A stretch of 64,000 nucleotides of DNA from positions 1,080,501 to 1,144,500 of the forward strand of contig NC_053416.1 in the NCBI RefSeq assembly GCF_016859285.1, written 5' to 3'. The notes under the pieces were generated by a model, which was given only the letters and a program-made list of their open reading frames with translations, ran no database searches and was not told the origin of the DNA. Each line of letters opens with the position of its first letter. The stretch's first letter is position 1. The position numbers were made by a program, and so were the translations under genes. This document shows, piece by piece, positions 23,590 to 35,599 of the stretch. This stretch comes from Xiphias gladius (lineage: Eukaryota; Chordata; Actinopteri; Istiophoriformes; Xiphiidae).

Positions 23590-23960
23590 CGCAGAGGTTC
23601 TGCGGTGGCGCAGCTGCACCCAAAGCCGCCGTGAAGTCTCATTCACCCGAAATCAGCTGCTCGTGTCCTCCCCGCGCGCCCCCGGCGCTCCGTTGGCAGC
23701 AGCCGGACGCGCGCCCCCGCGGGCGCTGGGCCAGGAGGCGTCGGCGGGGCGAAGTCTCGTCCCATCTGCTGCGAGAGAGACGCAGAACGACGTGGACCGT
23801 CCGGGAGCGGAGGAGAGGTGAGGCCGCTTTTGAGCACAGCTTTTAACTTTTGCTCGATGTCGGAGCGGAGCTGCGCTTCAGGCTGCACCTCTGAGCGAAG
23901 GAGTCCGAAGCGAGGCGCAGGTACACGTTTGACGGTCCAGCAGACGACCCGGAGGGGTCC
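23590..23960 (+). promoter_or_regulatory. CpG-rich block, likely serpinf1 promoter and non-coding exon 1
   Basis: Sequence rich in CG dinucleotides (for example around 23669-23750) stands out from its AT-rich surroundings. GGAGGAGAG/GTGAGG places a strong splice donor at 23818, on the serpinf1 strand and upstream of the first coding exon, whose acceptor is at 26261. A non-coding exon 1 ending near 23817 fits the known layout of PEDF genes, but transcription is inferred. Confidence 0.45.
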
Positions 23961-26262
23961 ATTTCATCTGTCCGATCTGTCGGCACCGAGAGAAAAACCC
24001 CGCAGCTCCTTTGACTGTTTCCAGTCTGCGAGGATTTGAACCTTCTTCGGTTCAGCTCGGTTTTGCGTCGCTGTGCCAGGAAACACCGAGCAGTTTGTAT
24101 AATAGTTCAGGTCTCGCAGCGGCAGCAGGGTCAGTGCTCCGTCTCAGCACGGATCCAGGTAGACAAACGAGAATCTTCAGATCATCTGGCGTGAAACGCA
24201 CCAGCTCTGGCGGCTGGATATCTTTAGAATATGTCGCTTCTGTGGGGACCGAGTGGGTGAAGTGTGTTGCTGTGGTTTTGCTGGTTTTTTTTCTCAGCTC
24301 TCAGGCTTGACTTTTAAAATCAGTTTCCACTGAGCTTATTTGGGGCTGTAAAGACTTCGGTACCAGGGTCAACATCCCATTCGGTGTCGTGACCTCGACA
24401 TTTAAAAATCCCTGATGTGGAATCGCAGAGTTGACTGGCAGCCAATGAGAAAACATTCCTGTGAGCATGGGAGACAAGTTCCTACAGGAACCACGTGTCT
24501 GCTGCGTCAGCTGCTGCAGGACTCTGCGGGTCTCCATCAGGGCCTGCTCAGTGTTTGAAAACCTCAGAGACGAGGAGTCAGCCCAGCTCCATGTGGCCCT
24601 CGTCTGCGTTCTGGTGCACATCATCCACACCAGTCAGATCTGCGCTCTAACACGTTAGATGATGTCCAACCTTGGTGTGAATTAGTGACTCGTTCTAACA
24701 GTTTGAATGGCGCTGACGTGAGGTCAACGTGTGACTTTGTTGCTCGACGCGGACAAACTGAAAACTGGAGAGCAGAAGGTTCCCCGCCCGTTGGTCTGCC
24801 TGTTTCTGACTGTTGGCGCTGAAACGGTTAACGCCGTCTCCACAGACAGCCCCGAATCTGACCAGGGCTTCAAACACTTCTCCAGTCCCGTGTTGCCTTG
24901 GCGCCGCGGTGAAAATGTCTGACATCTGACGTCCAAGGTGCTGCTGGGGGAAAGTCCAGAGCAGAGGACGAAGATAAAGCGAAGCAAACATTATCGTATG
25001 ATCTTATAAATGGAGTTTTAGATCATTTCTATGTGAGTGTGATGAAGTAGCTTGATTTGTCTGGTATTCATTTCCCTGGATGAACCAATCGACCAAATGT
25101 CTACAATTTAGAGGCTTTAATTTAACAGACAGTGATTTTGGTGGTAGTTTGCTTTACAGTTATCCTTCTCTATGGATTTGCATTTGTTGTCTATAGTTCC
25201 ACATAGTAAAGCTATATATGGAACGATAAGGGGACAGAATAAGGTCTTCGTATATCTTCATATTTCAGAGTTTACTTTTCTTATTGGCTTGAGATCACTT
25301 GGGAAACTGTTGAGGGTTTTGCAGGCGGTGGATGAGAAGATCAGCGTCTCCGTGAAAGTCAGAACTTTGAGTTCAGACCTGAGGAAAAAGAAACCGCAGC
25401 CTCTGAGGCTTTTGGACGACACCGTCTGGGTTCCTCATCAGGCCTTTGGTGTGTGTGTGGTCTCAGGTTCAAATGACAGACTTTTGTTTCTGTGAAACCA
25501 CGAGAACCAGGTCCAGATGTGTTTAGAAGAACAAAGGAAACTTTGTGTGTGCGAGACCTTTTTCCTCAGCCTGTTTTACTGTTTTACACATAATGTGTGT
25601 TTATGTAAAACTGGACTCAACACCGGGGCACTGAGCTGCTTCCCCAAAACTGTCAAAACATTTTGGTGAGAATCACTTTTTTTTGGTTTTGCTCAGAATT
25701 GAGATTTTAATTCCCTCACATGATTACAAGGAAAGTTGTTTTCTTTATGGAAAAAAGCGGTTTGATGATTCATTATATAAACTTCTAGAGGTTTCTGTGC
25801 GTGGTTTGGTTTAGTTTGTCTTTGCCCCGTAAGGAGAAAGGAGGAGCTGAAGAAAACGCAGCAGATTTGATGTCCTGTGAATGAGACTGCAGTGAGGTGT
25901 TAGATGAAATTGTGTCTTTCAGCTTTATTGATCACACCGACTGGGTATAGGTCCCCAGTACTTCTTTGGTACCGACTGAAATATGATCTGCAGCAAAAGC
26001 TGTCAGCTGCTGAAAGCTGGTATCAAATATCTCATCGGGTTCTTGGTCTTGCCTGTTTATTCCCTGACCAGATAGTTGCTGTTTTAAATGGAAGATGGAA
26101 ACTCAGGAATCAAACCTGCACATAAACATTTTCAAATGATACCCAGCCCTAATCGGCACTGCTGGGTCTTTAGAAGGTCTTGGAGCTGCACGTCTGCCCC
26201 GTCTCAGCCCTGTCAGGACACATCTTCATCCTCATGCCTCATGAATGTGTCTGTGTTTCAGG

Positions 26263-29200
26263 ATGAAGCGAGCAACTTTCCTGCTGGTGTTTGGAGTCGT
26301 CCTGGGCTTCTGTCAGGCTCAGGTATCCGCATCCCCTGTTTCCACGCGTCATGATTGTTTGACAGACCTGCTGCTAAACTTAGATGAATCTGGGGTCATT
26401 CTGCATTTTTCTTACTTTCAGCAAATCCCATGTGCAGACCCAGACCAACAGTGTGGCAGTGCGTCCCTCAGTTCTTTCTGTCTCCCCTCCTCTTTCTCTC
26501 AGCTCCGAGCCCACGGGTTCCTACCGAAGACGCGAATCTGTAAAAACACCTCGCAAATACATAGTTTCATTTAAAAAAGGTTCAGTAATTTCCTAAAACA
26601 GCTGCTCGCTAAAAACAGCTAGTTTTTAATCAAACAAGAAGGAGGAGCTAGTGCATGTTGGGGACTATTTTCAGTGGCGGATTAATCCACGTTTGGTGCT
26701 CTAGTGAGTATTTGGGGAAGCCGGACGGTGTGTGTGTTTTCAAGGTGATGAAGGAACATGGGATTTGTTGAAAATAAGAAAAATGCAGAATATCATCCAG
26801 CTGAAGCCTAGTAATGAAATCCTAAATCCTTTGTATTATGACACGTAAAACATGTCCTCTTACAAAATGTTTTTCTTTCAATTGAAATCCATATTTTTTT
26901 AAAGTTTGTTTGCAGTCTCCCTGAAAAGCCCAGAATCAGGAGAAAATCCCTGATGTTTCGGGGTGACCCGGTTCCATGTTCTATCAGACAGCAGATCTGC
27001 TGACCGTTGTCTTTACTGATGTGTTCCAGTCGGAGGCGGGAGGCGAGGAGACGGGTGGGGAAGAGGAACATGTGGAGCTCTTCACCACACCGACCACTAA
27101 GATGGCTGCCGCCACCTCGGACTTCGGCTACAACCTGTTCCGTGCTCTGGCGAGTCGCGAAGCCGCGGCCAACGTCTTCCTGTCCCCCATCAGTGTGTCT
27201 GCGGTGATGACGCAGCTGTCCTTGGGTGAAGACACAAAACACACTACAAACTAAAACCAAACTGGTGCTTTGGCTTTGGCCGCCACGGTGTGTACGGACT
27301 CATCGGCCAAACCAGTTGAAATTTATTTCAGTTTTGTTTGCTGCTCCCCAAAAACACCAGTTATCAGGGGGTCAGTAGTGTCACATTATTGGTTTTGTTC
27401 CACGTGTGACGTGTTCATTTTCTTTTCTTTCTCCATATGTACTTATTTTTCCTCTGTTTGCAATGATGTTGCAGGGAAATTATATACAGGCAGTGAGTTT
27501 AGCACTGTTTTTCAGGATTACCTTACCAGACTAAAAAAGAGACGGGGGGAAAAAGCAGAAAAAAAGAAGTGTGAAAATGTCGGGTCTAGTTTTTTGGTTT
27601 GTTTTCATCTTTACTTTAATGATGTTGATCCTAACAAAAGCAAATATCTGGTCACTTACATAGGGTTCATCTTCATACATGGCGTTTCGAGACGTGATAA
27701 AAGTAAAAAAAAAATCCTAATATTCTCTGAATAATCTCATCATTGTGTGGTGATAATGTTGCTCTCTGTCTGCTGAAGCTGTTTATCTACTATGTTAACC
27801 ATAACACAATAATGTCAGTGTTTTTCCACTGGCTGTGACCTCTAAGTGAAGAAAATACAAATTTACTGTAGCTTCAATAGTAACATTTAGTATTGAGCAG
27901 TAATATTGACACATTAGACCTCGTTCCTTAGCATGCCTCAGCCAGGAAACAGGTGTTGAAATAATTGTCACCGACACATGAAAATATGCAATAGGAATCT
28001 TACCAGAAATTTTCAACTTCTCTTATCCCCATAGGAGGGTCTGAGAATGCTGAACGGCAGCTGTTCAGGGCTCTAAGGTACCACACCTTGCAGGATCCTC
28101 AGCTCCACACCACCCTGAAAGACCTGCTGGCCTCGATCAGGACGCCTGGAAAAGGCCTGAGCACCGCCGCGCGCATCTACCTGGCACGACGTGAGTTCTT
28201 GTGGGATGTAAACAGCAGGGATCCACGCGTAACTTCGTCTCTTTTCAACTATGATGAAGACTTATTCAAACTAAAAGCATGGCTTACTTACATTCTTTTC
28301 TTCCAGCATTAAACTTCAACCTTATGGGAAAAGATCTAGTACAAGAGTGACGGTGAACAACAAACAAATGGAACGCGTTAGATATTTCAGGGAACCGTAC
28401 GAATCAGGGACAAACAGGTACATTTTTGTGACCTCCTCCACTGTCGCCATGTTCTTTGTTGTCAGAAACCTTTTACTCTGAGCTGCCCTCTAGTGGATGC
28501 ATTGCTTAACATCCATGCCAATGTAAAGGACGCATTGAAGTATGTGGGCAGTGACGGTTACATCGTTTGAAATGGACGTAACTATTTTCGTACGTAAAGG
28601 GGAATTAAATTAGCCTGAAGATGCAGGTTTAGTAACAGAAAGGTGAATCCTCAGTGTATGATCTATATCCTCTACTATATGATTATTTTCCGGTATTCCT
28701 TAAAGTACCAAAGGACAAATTCTTCATCAGAGTTGAAATAGTAAACATTTCATTGTACGTTTCCAATGACTGACAAATTCAAACTTTTTTTGTTTTTTCG
28801 TTTGTTTGTTTGGATCCCCGTTCCCGGAGTCCAAAAAAAAATATAGCCAAGGAATAAAGTTCTTATAAGAATAAAGTTCTTATAAAGTTGCTACGATGGA
28901 TTTCCGCCACTGGGATCCCAGAGTGTATGGGATCGCTGTAGTTCTGGAGGGAAAGACAAGCGAGGGGAGGCTGTGAGCCTGGCGGCTGTATGAAGTCCTG
29001 AGACGCAGAATGTAAGCTGTTTGAAAGGTTAACAGATGCAGTCGTCTTCTGGCCATCGGGCATACCGGGACAAAAGGTGGTGGCCCACCGCATCGGTGGG
29101 CTAGTGAACCGTCAAAACCTGAACCTATCACTGGGGCGCGCATGATGGCGCGCTGCTTGCGTGCTCTGGGACCGAGCTCACTGGCCAGCGACAACAAAGT

Positions 29201-31888
29201 TAGTTAAAGCGCGTCAACATTCCAGACTAATGCAAAAGAAGCGCACAGCAGTGAGTGTACGTAATCAACCCCCGCCGACACAAGCGGCCCCCCCCAAGAA
29301 AGAAGATTTTTTTTGCTCTAATTGCTGTGAACCAACACATTTGTTCTTTTCCACATTAAAGTTTCGCACCACTACATCTTACTGAAAACACAATCTTCAG
29401 TCAATCGAATTTTTACAGGCCCCTTATTTTCTGTCATCTGCAAAATCTGTATTGTTTTTCACTATTTTATTTTATTCCTAATCCGTCAAAGTCTGAACTT
29501 GAAACTTATTCATGAAACCACCTTTCGTGTGACTGTTTGCAGGACTTCGTCTAAAGCAGGACTTCTTCACGCGTGTGGAGCAGCAGTATGGCGTTCGTCC
29601 CAAGGCACTGGTAGGAGCCAAAGATGTAAAAGAAATCAGTGACTGGGTGGCTAAGGAGACGGGCGGGAAGGTGCAGCGCTTCCTGGACAAACCCTTCCCC
29701 AGAAACACTGGCGTGAACACTGTGAGCGCCACCTACTTTAAAGGTGCGTCAAGGAGGTTTTTAAACTCTAACTCCTCTCCAAATCTTTTGCTAATTTCAA
29801 AGGAAGGTTCTCTATCTGGCTCCTGCTGTTGGACAGTTTGATGTTGCTTCTTGGATTAATACTGGAGACTTATACCGCACTCACTACAAGGTCATTATAG
29901 AGTTGAGGGTGCATGAATTTCAGCGATGACTCAGTTTTCTGTTCGTAAACAGGGAAGTGGGTGACTCGGTTCAGCCAGAGTGGAGCAATGGAGAACTTCC
30001 AGGTAGACGGCGGGGCACCTGTCCGCGTTTCCATGATGCAACAGGATAGCTACCCTGTGAAGATGGGAGCCGATTCAGATTTGAGCTGCACAGTAAGTGT
30101 TTTCTACTCCTGAAACACGTAATAACAGCTGAAGTACAACTATTGATTCAGCCCATTTTCTGAGATGTACCCTGAACGAAATTTTTTTGGGGTTTCTCCT
30201 CCACAAGATCGCTCAGATCCAGATGCAGGACGATATCAGCATGTTCATCTTACTGCCAGATGAGGTGACCTCCAACATGACCCTGCTGGAGGAGAGTTTG
30301 ACCGCTGAGTTCGTTGAGGACCTCTCCAGGACGCTCCTCCCTGCCCAGGTGTCCCTAACTCTGCCCACCCTGAGGCTCAGCTACTCCACAGACCTGCTGC
30401 CACTGCTCAGCGACCTGGGTGAGTCCACAACCAGAACCAGGACCAGGTCTGACAATCAATGACCTTAAAAAATTTTCCTTTGAATTTAAACAGATGGAAA
30501 TGAAAATAAAAGAACAAATATTGCACAAATAGAGATTTTTTCAAATACCAAATAAGTTATGAGGTTGAATGTTGTCAGAGAGCTGCAGGCTGTTGAAGCT
30601 GAATAACCCTGTTGACTCAAAAAAGCTTTAACACGTACTCAGCCCTGATTGGACGTGTATTTTCCTCGTGTTGCCAATACACTGGCACACAGCAAAGTAG
30701 TTCATGTCCTAAGTGAAATGTTTCCATGCATCATTATTACCGTTCAAGACCTTGCAGCTCGTATTGTTTAGGTTTATCCGAGAGAACTGGTAAGCCGTTT
30801 ACGGACATGATCACCTTTTTTCTCGATTCCCATATGATTGAAGGTCTTTCATGCAATTGAGTTGGAAAACGACTTTGAGTGCCTGTTTCACCAGGGAATC
30901 AAAACGAGTTTGATTTGCATAGAGTTGAACTCTTCTAAAATACCCATTTTATGCTGCTGGTTGACTTTTGAGTGTTTAAGTAGCATTGGGCAGAGCCAGC
31001 GCATTTTTCAAGGTCCTTGTCGCATCTCCAGCGTGTATGAGTTAGCTTTAAACTAAACTCACAGTTGAACAAAGGCGACTGGAACCAAAACACTGAAGCA
31101 GATTGATGTTCGTATTCAGACCAGTGTCCTGGAAACATGGGAGAGATTCAAACTCCTGACAAACAAAGGGCACTTTAATAAAGCGTGATATCATCTGCAA
31201 ACTGGAACACCTGTACATATTTGAACATGGATGGGAGGTTCATTATTGACCTTAGGAGCATATGTGGGATAAAATATCCTAAATGCAGCACAGAGGAACA
31301 AAGTACAGTATGTATACATAGATCAGGGCAATGAATGTGATAAAACTTTTCTGAAGCGTAAAATAAAACAGTGGGGTATTTAGACACACTGATTTGTGCG
31401 TTGGCCTTAACAGCTTTTTATGGCAGATAGTGATGTAAATTCTTTGATAAGGAAAATTTCTCTTTATTTTTGTCTTTTATTGACATATCTACATCTTATC
31501 TCACTTCCTGCTCCTCCTTATTCTCCTCCTCCTCCACCTGCATCTCCTTGTCTGTATTCTGCTGTCTCCATCTCCTCCTCTTGATCTTCATCTTTTTCGT
31601 CCTCCTCTTCCCCCTTCCCTTCCCTCCCTCTCTGCAGGTCTCTCTGATTGGCTAGAGAACCCAGACCTGGAGAAGATCTCAGCTCAGGCCACCAAGCTCA
31701 GCAGTGTCAAACACAAGGTTGTCATGGAGACGGCGCCCGAGGGGAACCAGTACCCCAGCGTCAACTCGACGCCCAGCCACTTATCGTTCCGCGTGGACCG
31801 CCCCTTCCTCTACTTGATCCGGGACGAAGCAACGGGGGCCCTGCTCTTCATCGGCAGGGTGGTCAACCCCAAGGACCTGACGATATAA
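26263..31888 (+). CDS. serpinf1: Pigment epithelium-derived factor (serpin family F member 1), complete
   Basis: Coding exons are 26263-26322, 27030-27225, 28035-28190, 29543-29743, 29953-30092, 30208-30418 and 31638-31888. All junctions are GT-AG in phase, giving 404 residues (human 418). A 20-residue signal peptide (MKRATFLLVFGVVLGFCQAQ) is followed by a short acidic segment and the serpin fold. Recognisable blocks are SDFGYNLFRAL, VFLSPISVSAVMTQLSLGG, ISDWVAKETGGKV, SATYFKGKWVTRF, DSDLSC and LLFIGRVVNP. PEDF is a secreted, non-inhibitory serpin with neurotrophic and anti-angiogenic roles. Consistent with that, the segment replacing the hinge (METAPEGNQYPSVNSTPSHL) lacks the small-residue inhibitor hinge. 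The family glycosylation site is kept as NMTLLEESL (human NLTLIEESL). It lies head to tail after serpinf2. Confidence 0.93.
28890..29265. other. GC-rich unexplained insert in serpinf1 intron
   Basis: A block of higher GC than the flanking AT-rich intron, with palindromic pieces such as GGTGGTGGCCCACCGCATC and CACTGGGGCGCGCATGATGG. It follows a tandem pair of 'gaataaagttcttataa' at 28851-28884. It looks like an insertion, but I recognise neither its ends nor its family, and open frames within it resemble no known protein. Confidence 0.35.
31175..31260 (-). mobile_element. Possible LINE reverse transcriptase remnant
   Basis: The minus strand reads NLPSMFKYVQVFQFADDITL, which has the spacing of the reverse transcriptase segment leading to the catalytic FADD box. 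Nothing either side supports it, so this is a tentative call. Confidence 0.35.
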
Positions 31889-31889
31889 C

Positions 31890-32190
31890 ACACGTGCACA
31901 CATGTCGGCCTTTCTGTAGTTGTGAGGACATTCATTGACATAGTGCAATCCCTAGCCTTTACCCTAACCCAACCATCACAGCTAAACTGCCTAACCCTAA
32001 CCCTACCTTATCCCTAACCTAAACCCGATTTTAACCTGAATCCTAAAACTAAGTCTTCACCCTCAAACAGCCATTTGAAGGTGTGAGGAGTGGCCTAAAT
32101 GACCTAAGTCCCGATGTCGAAAACTCAAACTGTCTTTGTGGTCCTCAGAAAGATAGCCATACAAGTACTCACACTCTCTTAGCAGGTCCT
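31890..32190. repeat. Dispersed repeat with CCTAACCCTA-type stretch in serpinf1 3'UTR
   Basis: 'gttgtgaggacattcattga', then CTAACCCTAACCCTA-like sequence near 31959-32020, then 'gtcctcagaaagatagccat' match a repeat often found in fish introns, in which degenerate telomere-like units lie between conserved flanks. It starts almost at the serpinf1 stop. Confidence 0.5.
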
Positions 32191-32398
32191 AGGATGGATT
32201 TCAGGTATTTGCTTTGCGTTTGTTGTGGCAGACATTTGTAAGGATATTTGATCTTGATTTTACATGATTTTTTACTTTTCATGTTGAAACACGTTGGTAT
32301 GATCATGTTAATCTGATACTCAAACACATTGATGATACCCTGAGCTTACCAAAGGACTGTTTTTTAAGAAATCAAATATTGTCATTTTCGTTCAAAGA

Positions 32399-32416
32399 AA
32401 TAAACACGACAATAAA
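32399..32416 (+). promoter_or_regulatory. serpinf1 polyadenylation signals
   Basis: Two AATAAA hexamers at 32399-32404 and 32411-32416, about 510 bp after the stop, followed by the GT-rich 'ccccttgttgtgtcctc', a typical downstream element. Confidence 0.65.
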
Positions 32417-34710
32417 ACGAAATGTGTCCCCCTTGTTGTGTCCTCAGATAAGTTATTTTTTTCCTGCCAGTTGTGTGGCGTAAAGATAGTGATTGAAGTT
32501 GGTTCAAAACTTTTGTTCTGAGTGGGACATCCCAACAGCTACGAATCATTAAATTATCTGGAGCTATTCCTGCTCTCCAGAGGATGAACTTGTTTCATTT
32601 TGACATCCTCGTACAAACATTTATTAGTTTCATTTTAAGTTTTTCATTCTGTCCAGCTCAGTTTCTCTTAAAAGACCCGTCATACTGGAGGATTCTGCAG
32701 GACAACAACCTGCAATCAGTGCCAAAATTTTTGTGCAACTGCCAAACATAGTGTCACATTCATGTGAAGGGTGTGAAGGTCGATGTGATGGATGGGAGTG
32801 TTTCAGCTTCAACACAGGGAACCAGGAGTCACTTCTCCTCTCAGAATGAAAAGTAAATGTTATATTCTTAACATTATCTAAGGAGGAACTTATTTGGGGA
32901 AGAATAATTATTATAAAGTCTTTTAGAATCATGCTATTTTCTGTATTAATATCAACCATCTGTTTAACAAGGGAGTGGTTATGTTCAGCTCATTACACTA
33001 TTACAGTGTAATCTCTTATAGCGTAATGAACTCTGCAGCCAGCAGCACACAGTTTTTTTATATTTCATACTGGCACCATTCATACTGTTATGTTACATAA
33101 CCCCCGAAGGAGGCTAACTTAAGTTTTCAGACAGTGTTGAAGATGTCACACCTGAATTTCATTACAGACACTAAATTGATAACTTTTATGAAACCCTGGA
33201 AATATTAGGAAAATATAATAAAGGAAATATAATAAACATGTTGTTTTTTTTTAAAAACCCTCTTTTAAAAAAATCGGTAACTTTATTTTAAGGGTTGTGA
33301 ATTTTCCAGTTAATTTCCTGAAAATTATACTCCCAATTATTTAAATATTAGCTGGTATTTAGCTGTAAATTACATGGATATTTCCAGGAAAGGCCTATGC
33401 AATTTGTTACTAATTATAAGGTAAATGGAGAAAGTGTTAGTTGCTATGTTTATATTTGAGGTTCAATATCCGTCAGGGTTCCCTTGAAAAACTAACAAAA
33501 ATCCTTGATTAGATAGAAAATGTGCGGCACTGAGTCACTTTATTTTACAGGTCCGATCTGTGGAAATCGGGCAGAAATATGTTTGTAAGAATAACAGCTG
33601 AGTCTGTGACATTTAGTAGCATGGACTGTGTTTTATTTGTTGATCATCATATCCGTCAGATCAGACACACCAAACTAAGAAATGGCCCAGTGCAGCTGAA
33701 AACTACAGGTAAGCGTGAAGTACGACCAATATGCAGCATTAATGTCCGTTAAATGAATGTTTACTGATGAAGAAGCAGATTTTTAATGCGCGGCAGCTGA
33801 AAGTCATGAAGAATCTACTGTAAATGAAGAAGATTTGATTGTCTTTGTAGGAAACTCTGATGGATACTGATATCAGTTCATGGACTATTTTTACTTGATG
33901 AATGTGATCCCGCAGATTAATACCACCAAAAGGAAATTAAAGGGGAAGGACACGCCTGCCAAGCTTAACAACCACCAGCGACCAAAATTACAAACCAAAC
34001 TGCAAGAAAGCCGCGAAAACAGGACCCCCGACCCCATCACCCCCCCGAAAAAGAAAGAACTGAAAAGAAAACATCTCAGGCCAGGAGGACCGAGAACCAG
34101 GTTCCCTACCCCCTCTGTACAGGGCTTTCCAAACCAGGCTGGATCATGAAACAACCTGAAGGGAAGCAGCACATGCACACATCAGAAAAGATGCACATTA
34201 TGACCAGCAGGGGGAGCTGTACCAAAAAGTAATGCGGGTTCGTCACCAGCTCGGATCCCGAACTGATAAAAATCCCAAGTATCTGAATGAAATGTGATGA
34301 GAAAACGCTTAAATCTATTTCACAGGTGTGTTTGACAGCAGTGCTGGAAAAAAAGGATGGTATTTGTGCAACATGAGAAGAGTAAAAAGCAGGATTATAG
34401 AATGTAAACCCAACCTCAGACCTTGGTTCATTCAGATGATTCAGACGTGAAACTCCAACATTACTGAAACGTTTTTCTGCAGACACTGGAGCAGCTGCTC
34501 TGTTCAGTCTCTGATCATTTCACCACATGTGAAATGCTGATCACATGACCCCTCTGCCCCATTCCCTGAGGAGAGGATTTTGGAACAACATGTTTTCCAA
34601 GTTGGCACTGATGCCAGAGAGATTTTCCATATGTATTTTGGATGTGTCAATGAGAGTAAACACGTTCTAAGCCAGACTTCATTAGAAAAGTCGTCTAAAC
34701 AACAAGTTTT

Positions 34711-34734
34711 GTGTGTGTGTGTGTGTGTGTGTGT
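34711..34734. repeat. (GT)n microsatellite
   Basis: About 12 GT repeats in the intergenic spacer. Confidence 0.9.
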
Positions 34735-35599
34735 GCGTTGCACACATGTGGTCTCGATTTTCCACGCAGGCTGAGATTCCTGAGGTTTTCCTGAAACACT
34801 TCCCAGAAGCTAGTGAGCTGACAGGGAGGAGAATGGGGAGCAAATGGAGGAGGTGGAATCCTCTCTGCGTCTCCTCTTTATTGTCCTGACTGACTGGGTT
34901 GGAGACGCAGCCTTTTTCATTTCCAGACAAACATGCAAACTGCACCACTCTATCCTTTACATGTGACAAGAGCACGAGAAACGAGCTAACGAGGCGGAAG
35001 ACAGATAAAGACAAATAATCAAACAAAATAAGAAACGTGCAAAATTACATTAAGAAGTTGTTACATTATATACATTACAGTACCTCTGGGCTCAGTAAAA
35101 ATCTGAATGCAGGACTTTAATTTAATAGAGCATTTGTGCATGAATGTATTGCTGCAGTTACTTCATGCTTCCCAGTTTTCTGCACATCCAGCCCACCTCG
35201 GTCTCCACGAGAGGGCGACCAACGCTCAGTAAAAACCCCTTCAGAGGCCTCCAGACCGCCGAGAGAAAAGCCAGCGAAAGCAGACTGCTCAGTCTCACCA
35301 CGAAAACATCACAGGTCACCCTCAGAAGCCCTTGTCTTTCCAGAATGAAAATCAGAACAAAAATCTGATCCACAGTCTTTTTTGTCTTTGAAGTAAAACT
35401 CTTTAAGTTCACAGGATGAAGTCTTTGGACTTTCATCGAGCCCTGTGGACTCCTTGCCTCCCAAATTTCACTGCACCTTGCTTGATGTTATTGCTCCCTG
35501 GTTGGTTGCTACGGTCAATTTACCTTTAACCTCTGGCTGCGCCGCCGACCACTTGAAAGCTGCTGTGTTAAACCACTGTTAAAAAATAAATAAATAAAT

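Larger units (their letters stand above)
21564..26262. other. Spacer between serpinf2 and serpinf1
   Basis: Contains the serpinf2 3'UTR with its MITE, the GGGTTCC-rich stretch and the CpG-rich block. From about 24.1 to 26.26 kb it is ordinary-looking sequence, probably serpinf1 intron 1, in which I see no further feature. Confidence 0.6.

Noticed and set aside
23643..23888. Minus-strand open frame in the CpG-rich block, possible divergent gene
   Set aside because: Arg/Pro-rich translation typical of GC-rich DNA, with no splice or homology support.
27270..27734. 154-codon plus-strand open frame in a serpinf1 intron
   Set aside because: Low-complexity Lys/Phe-rich, no domain, lies between well-defined exons; consistent with chance in AT-rich intron.
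31959..32020. Interstitial telomere
   Set aside because: Only a few degenerate CTAACC units embedded in a known-looking dispersed repeat, not a telomere fusion.
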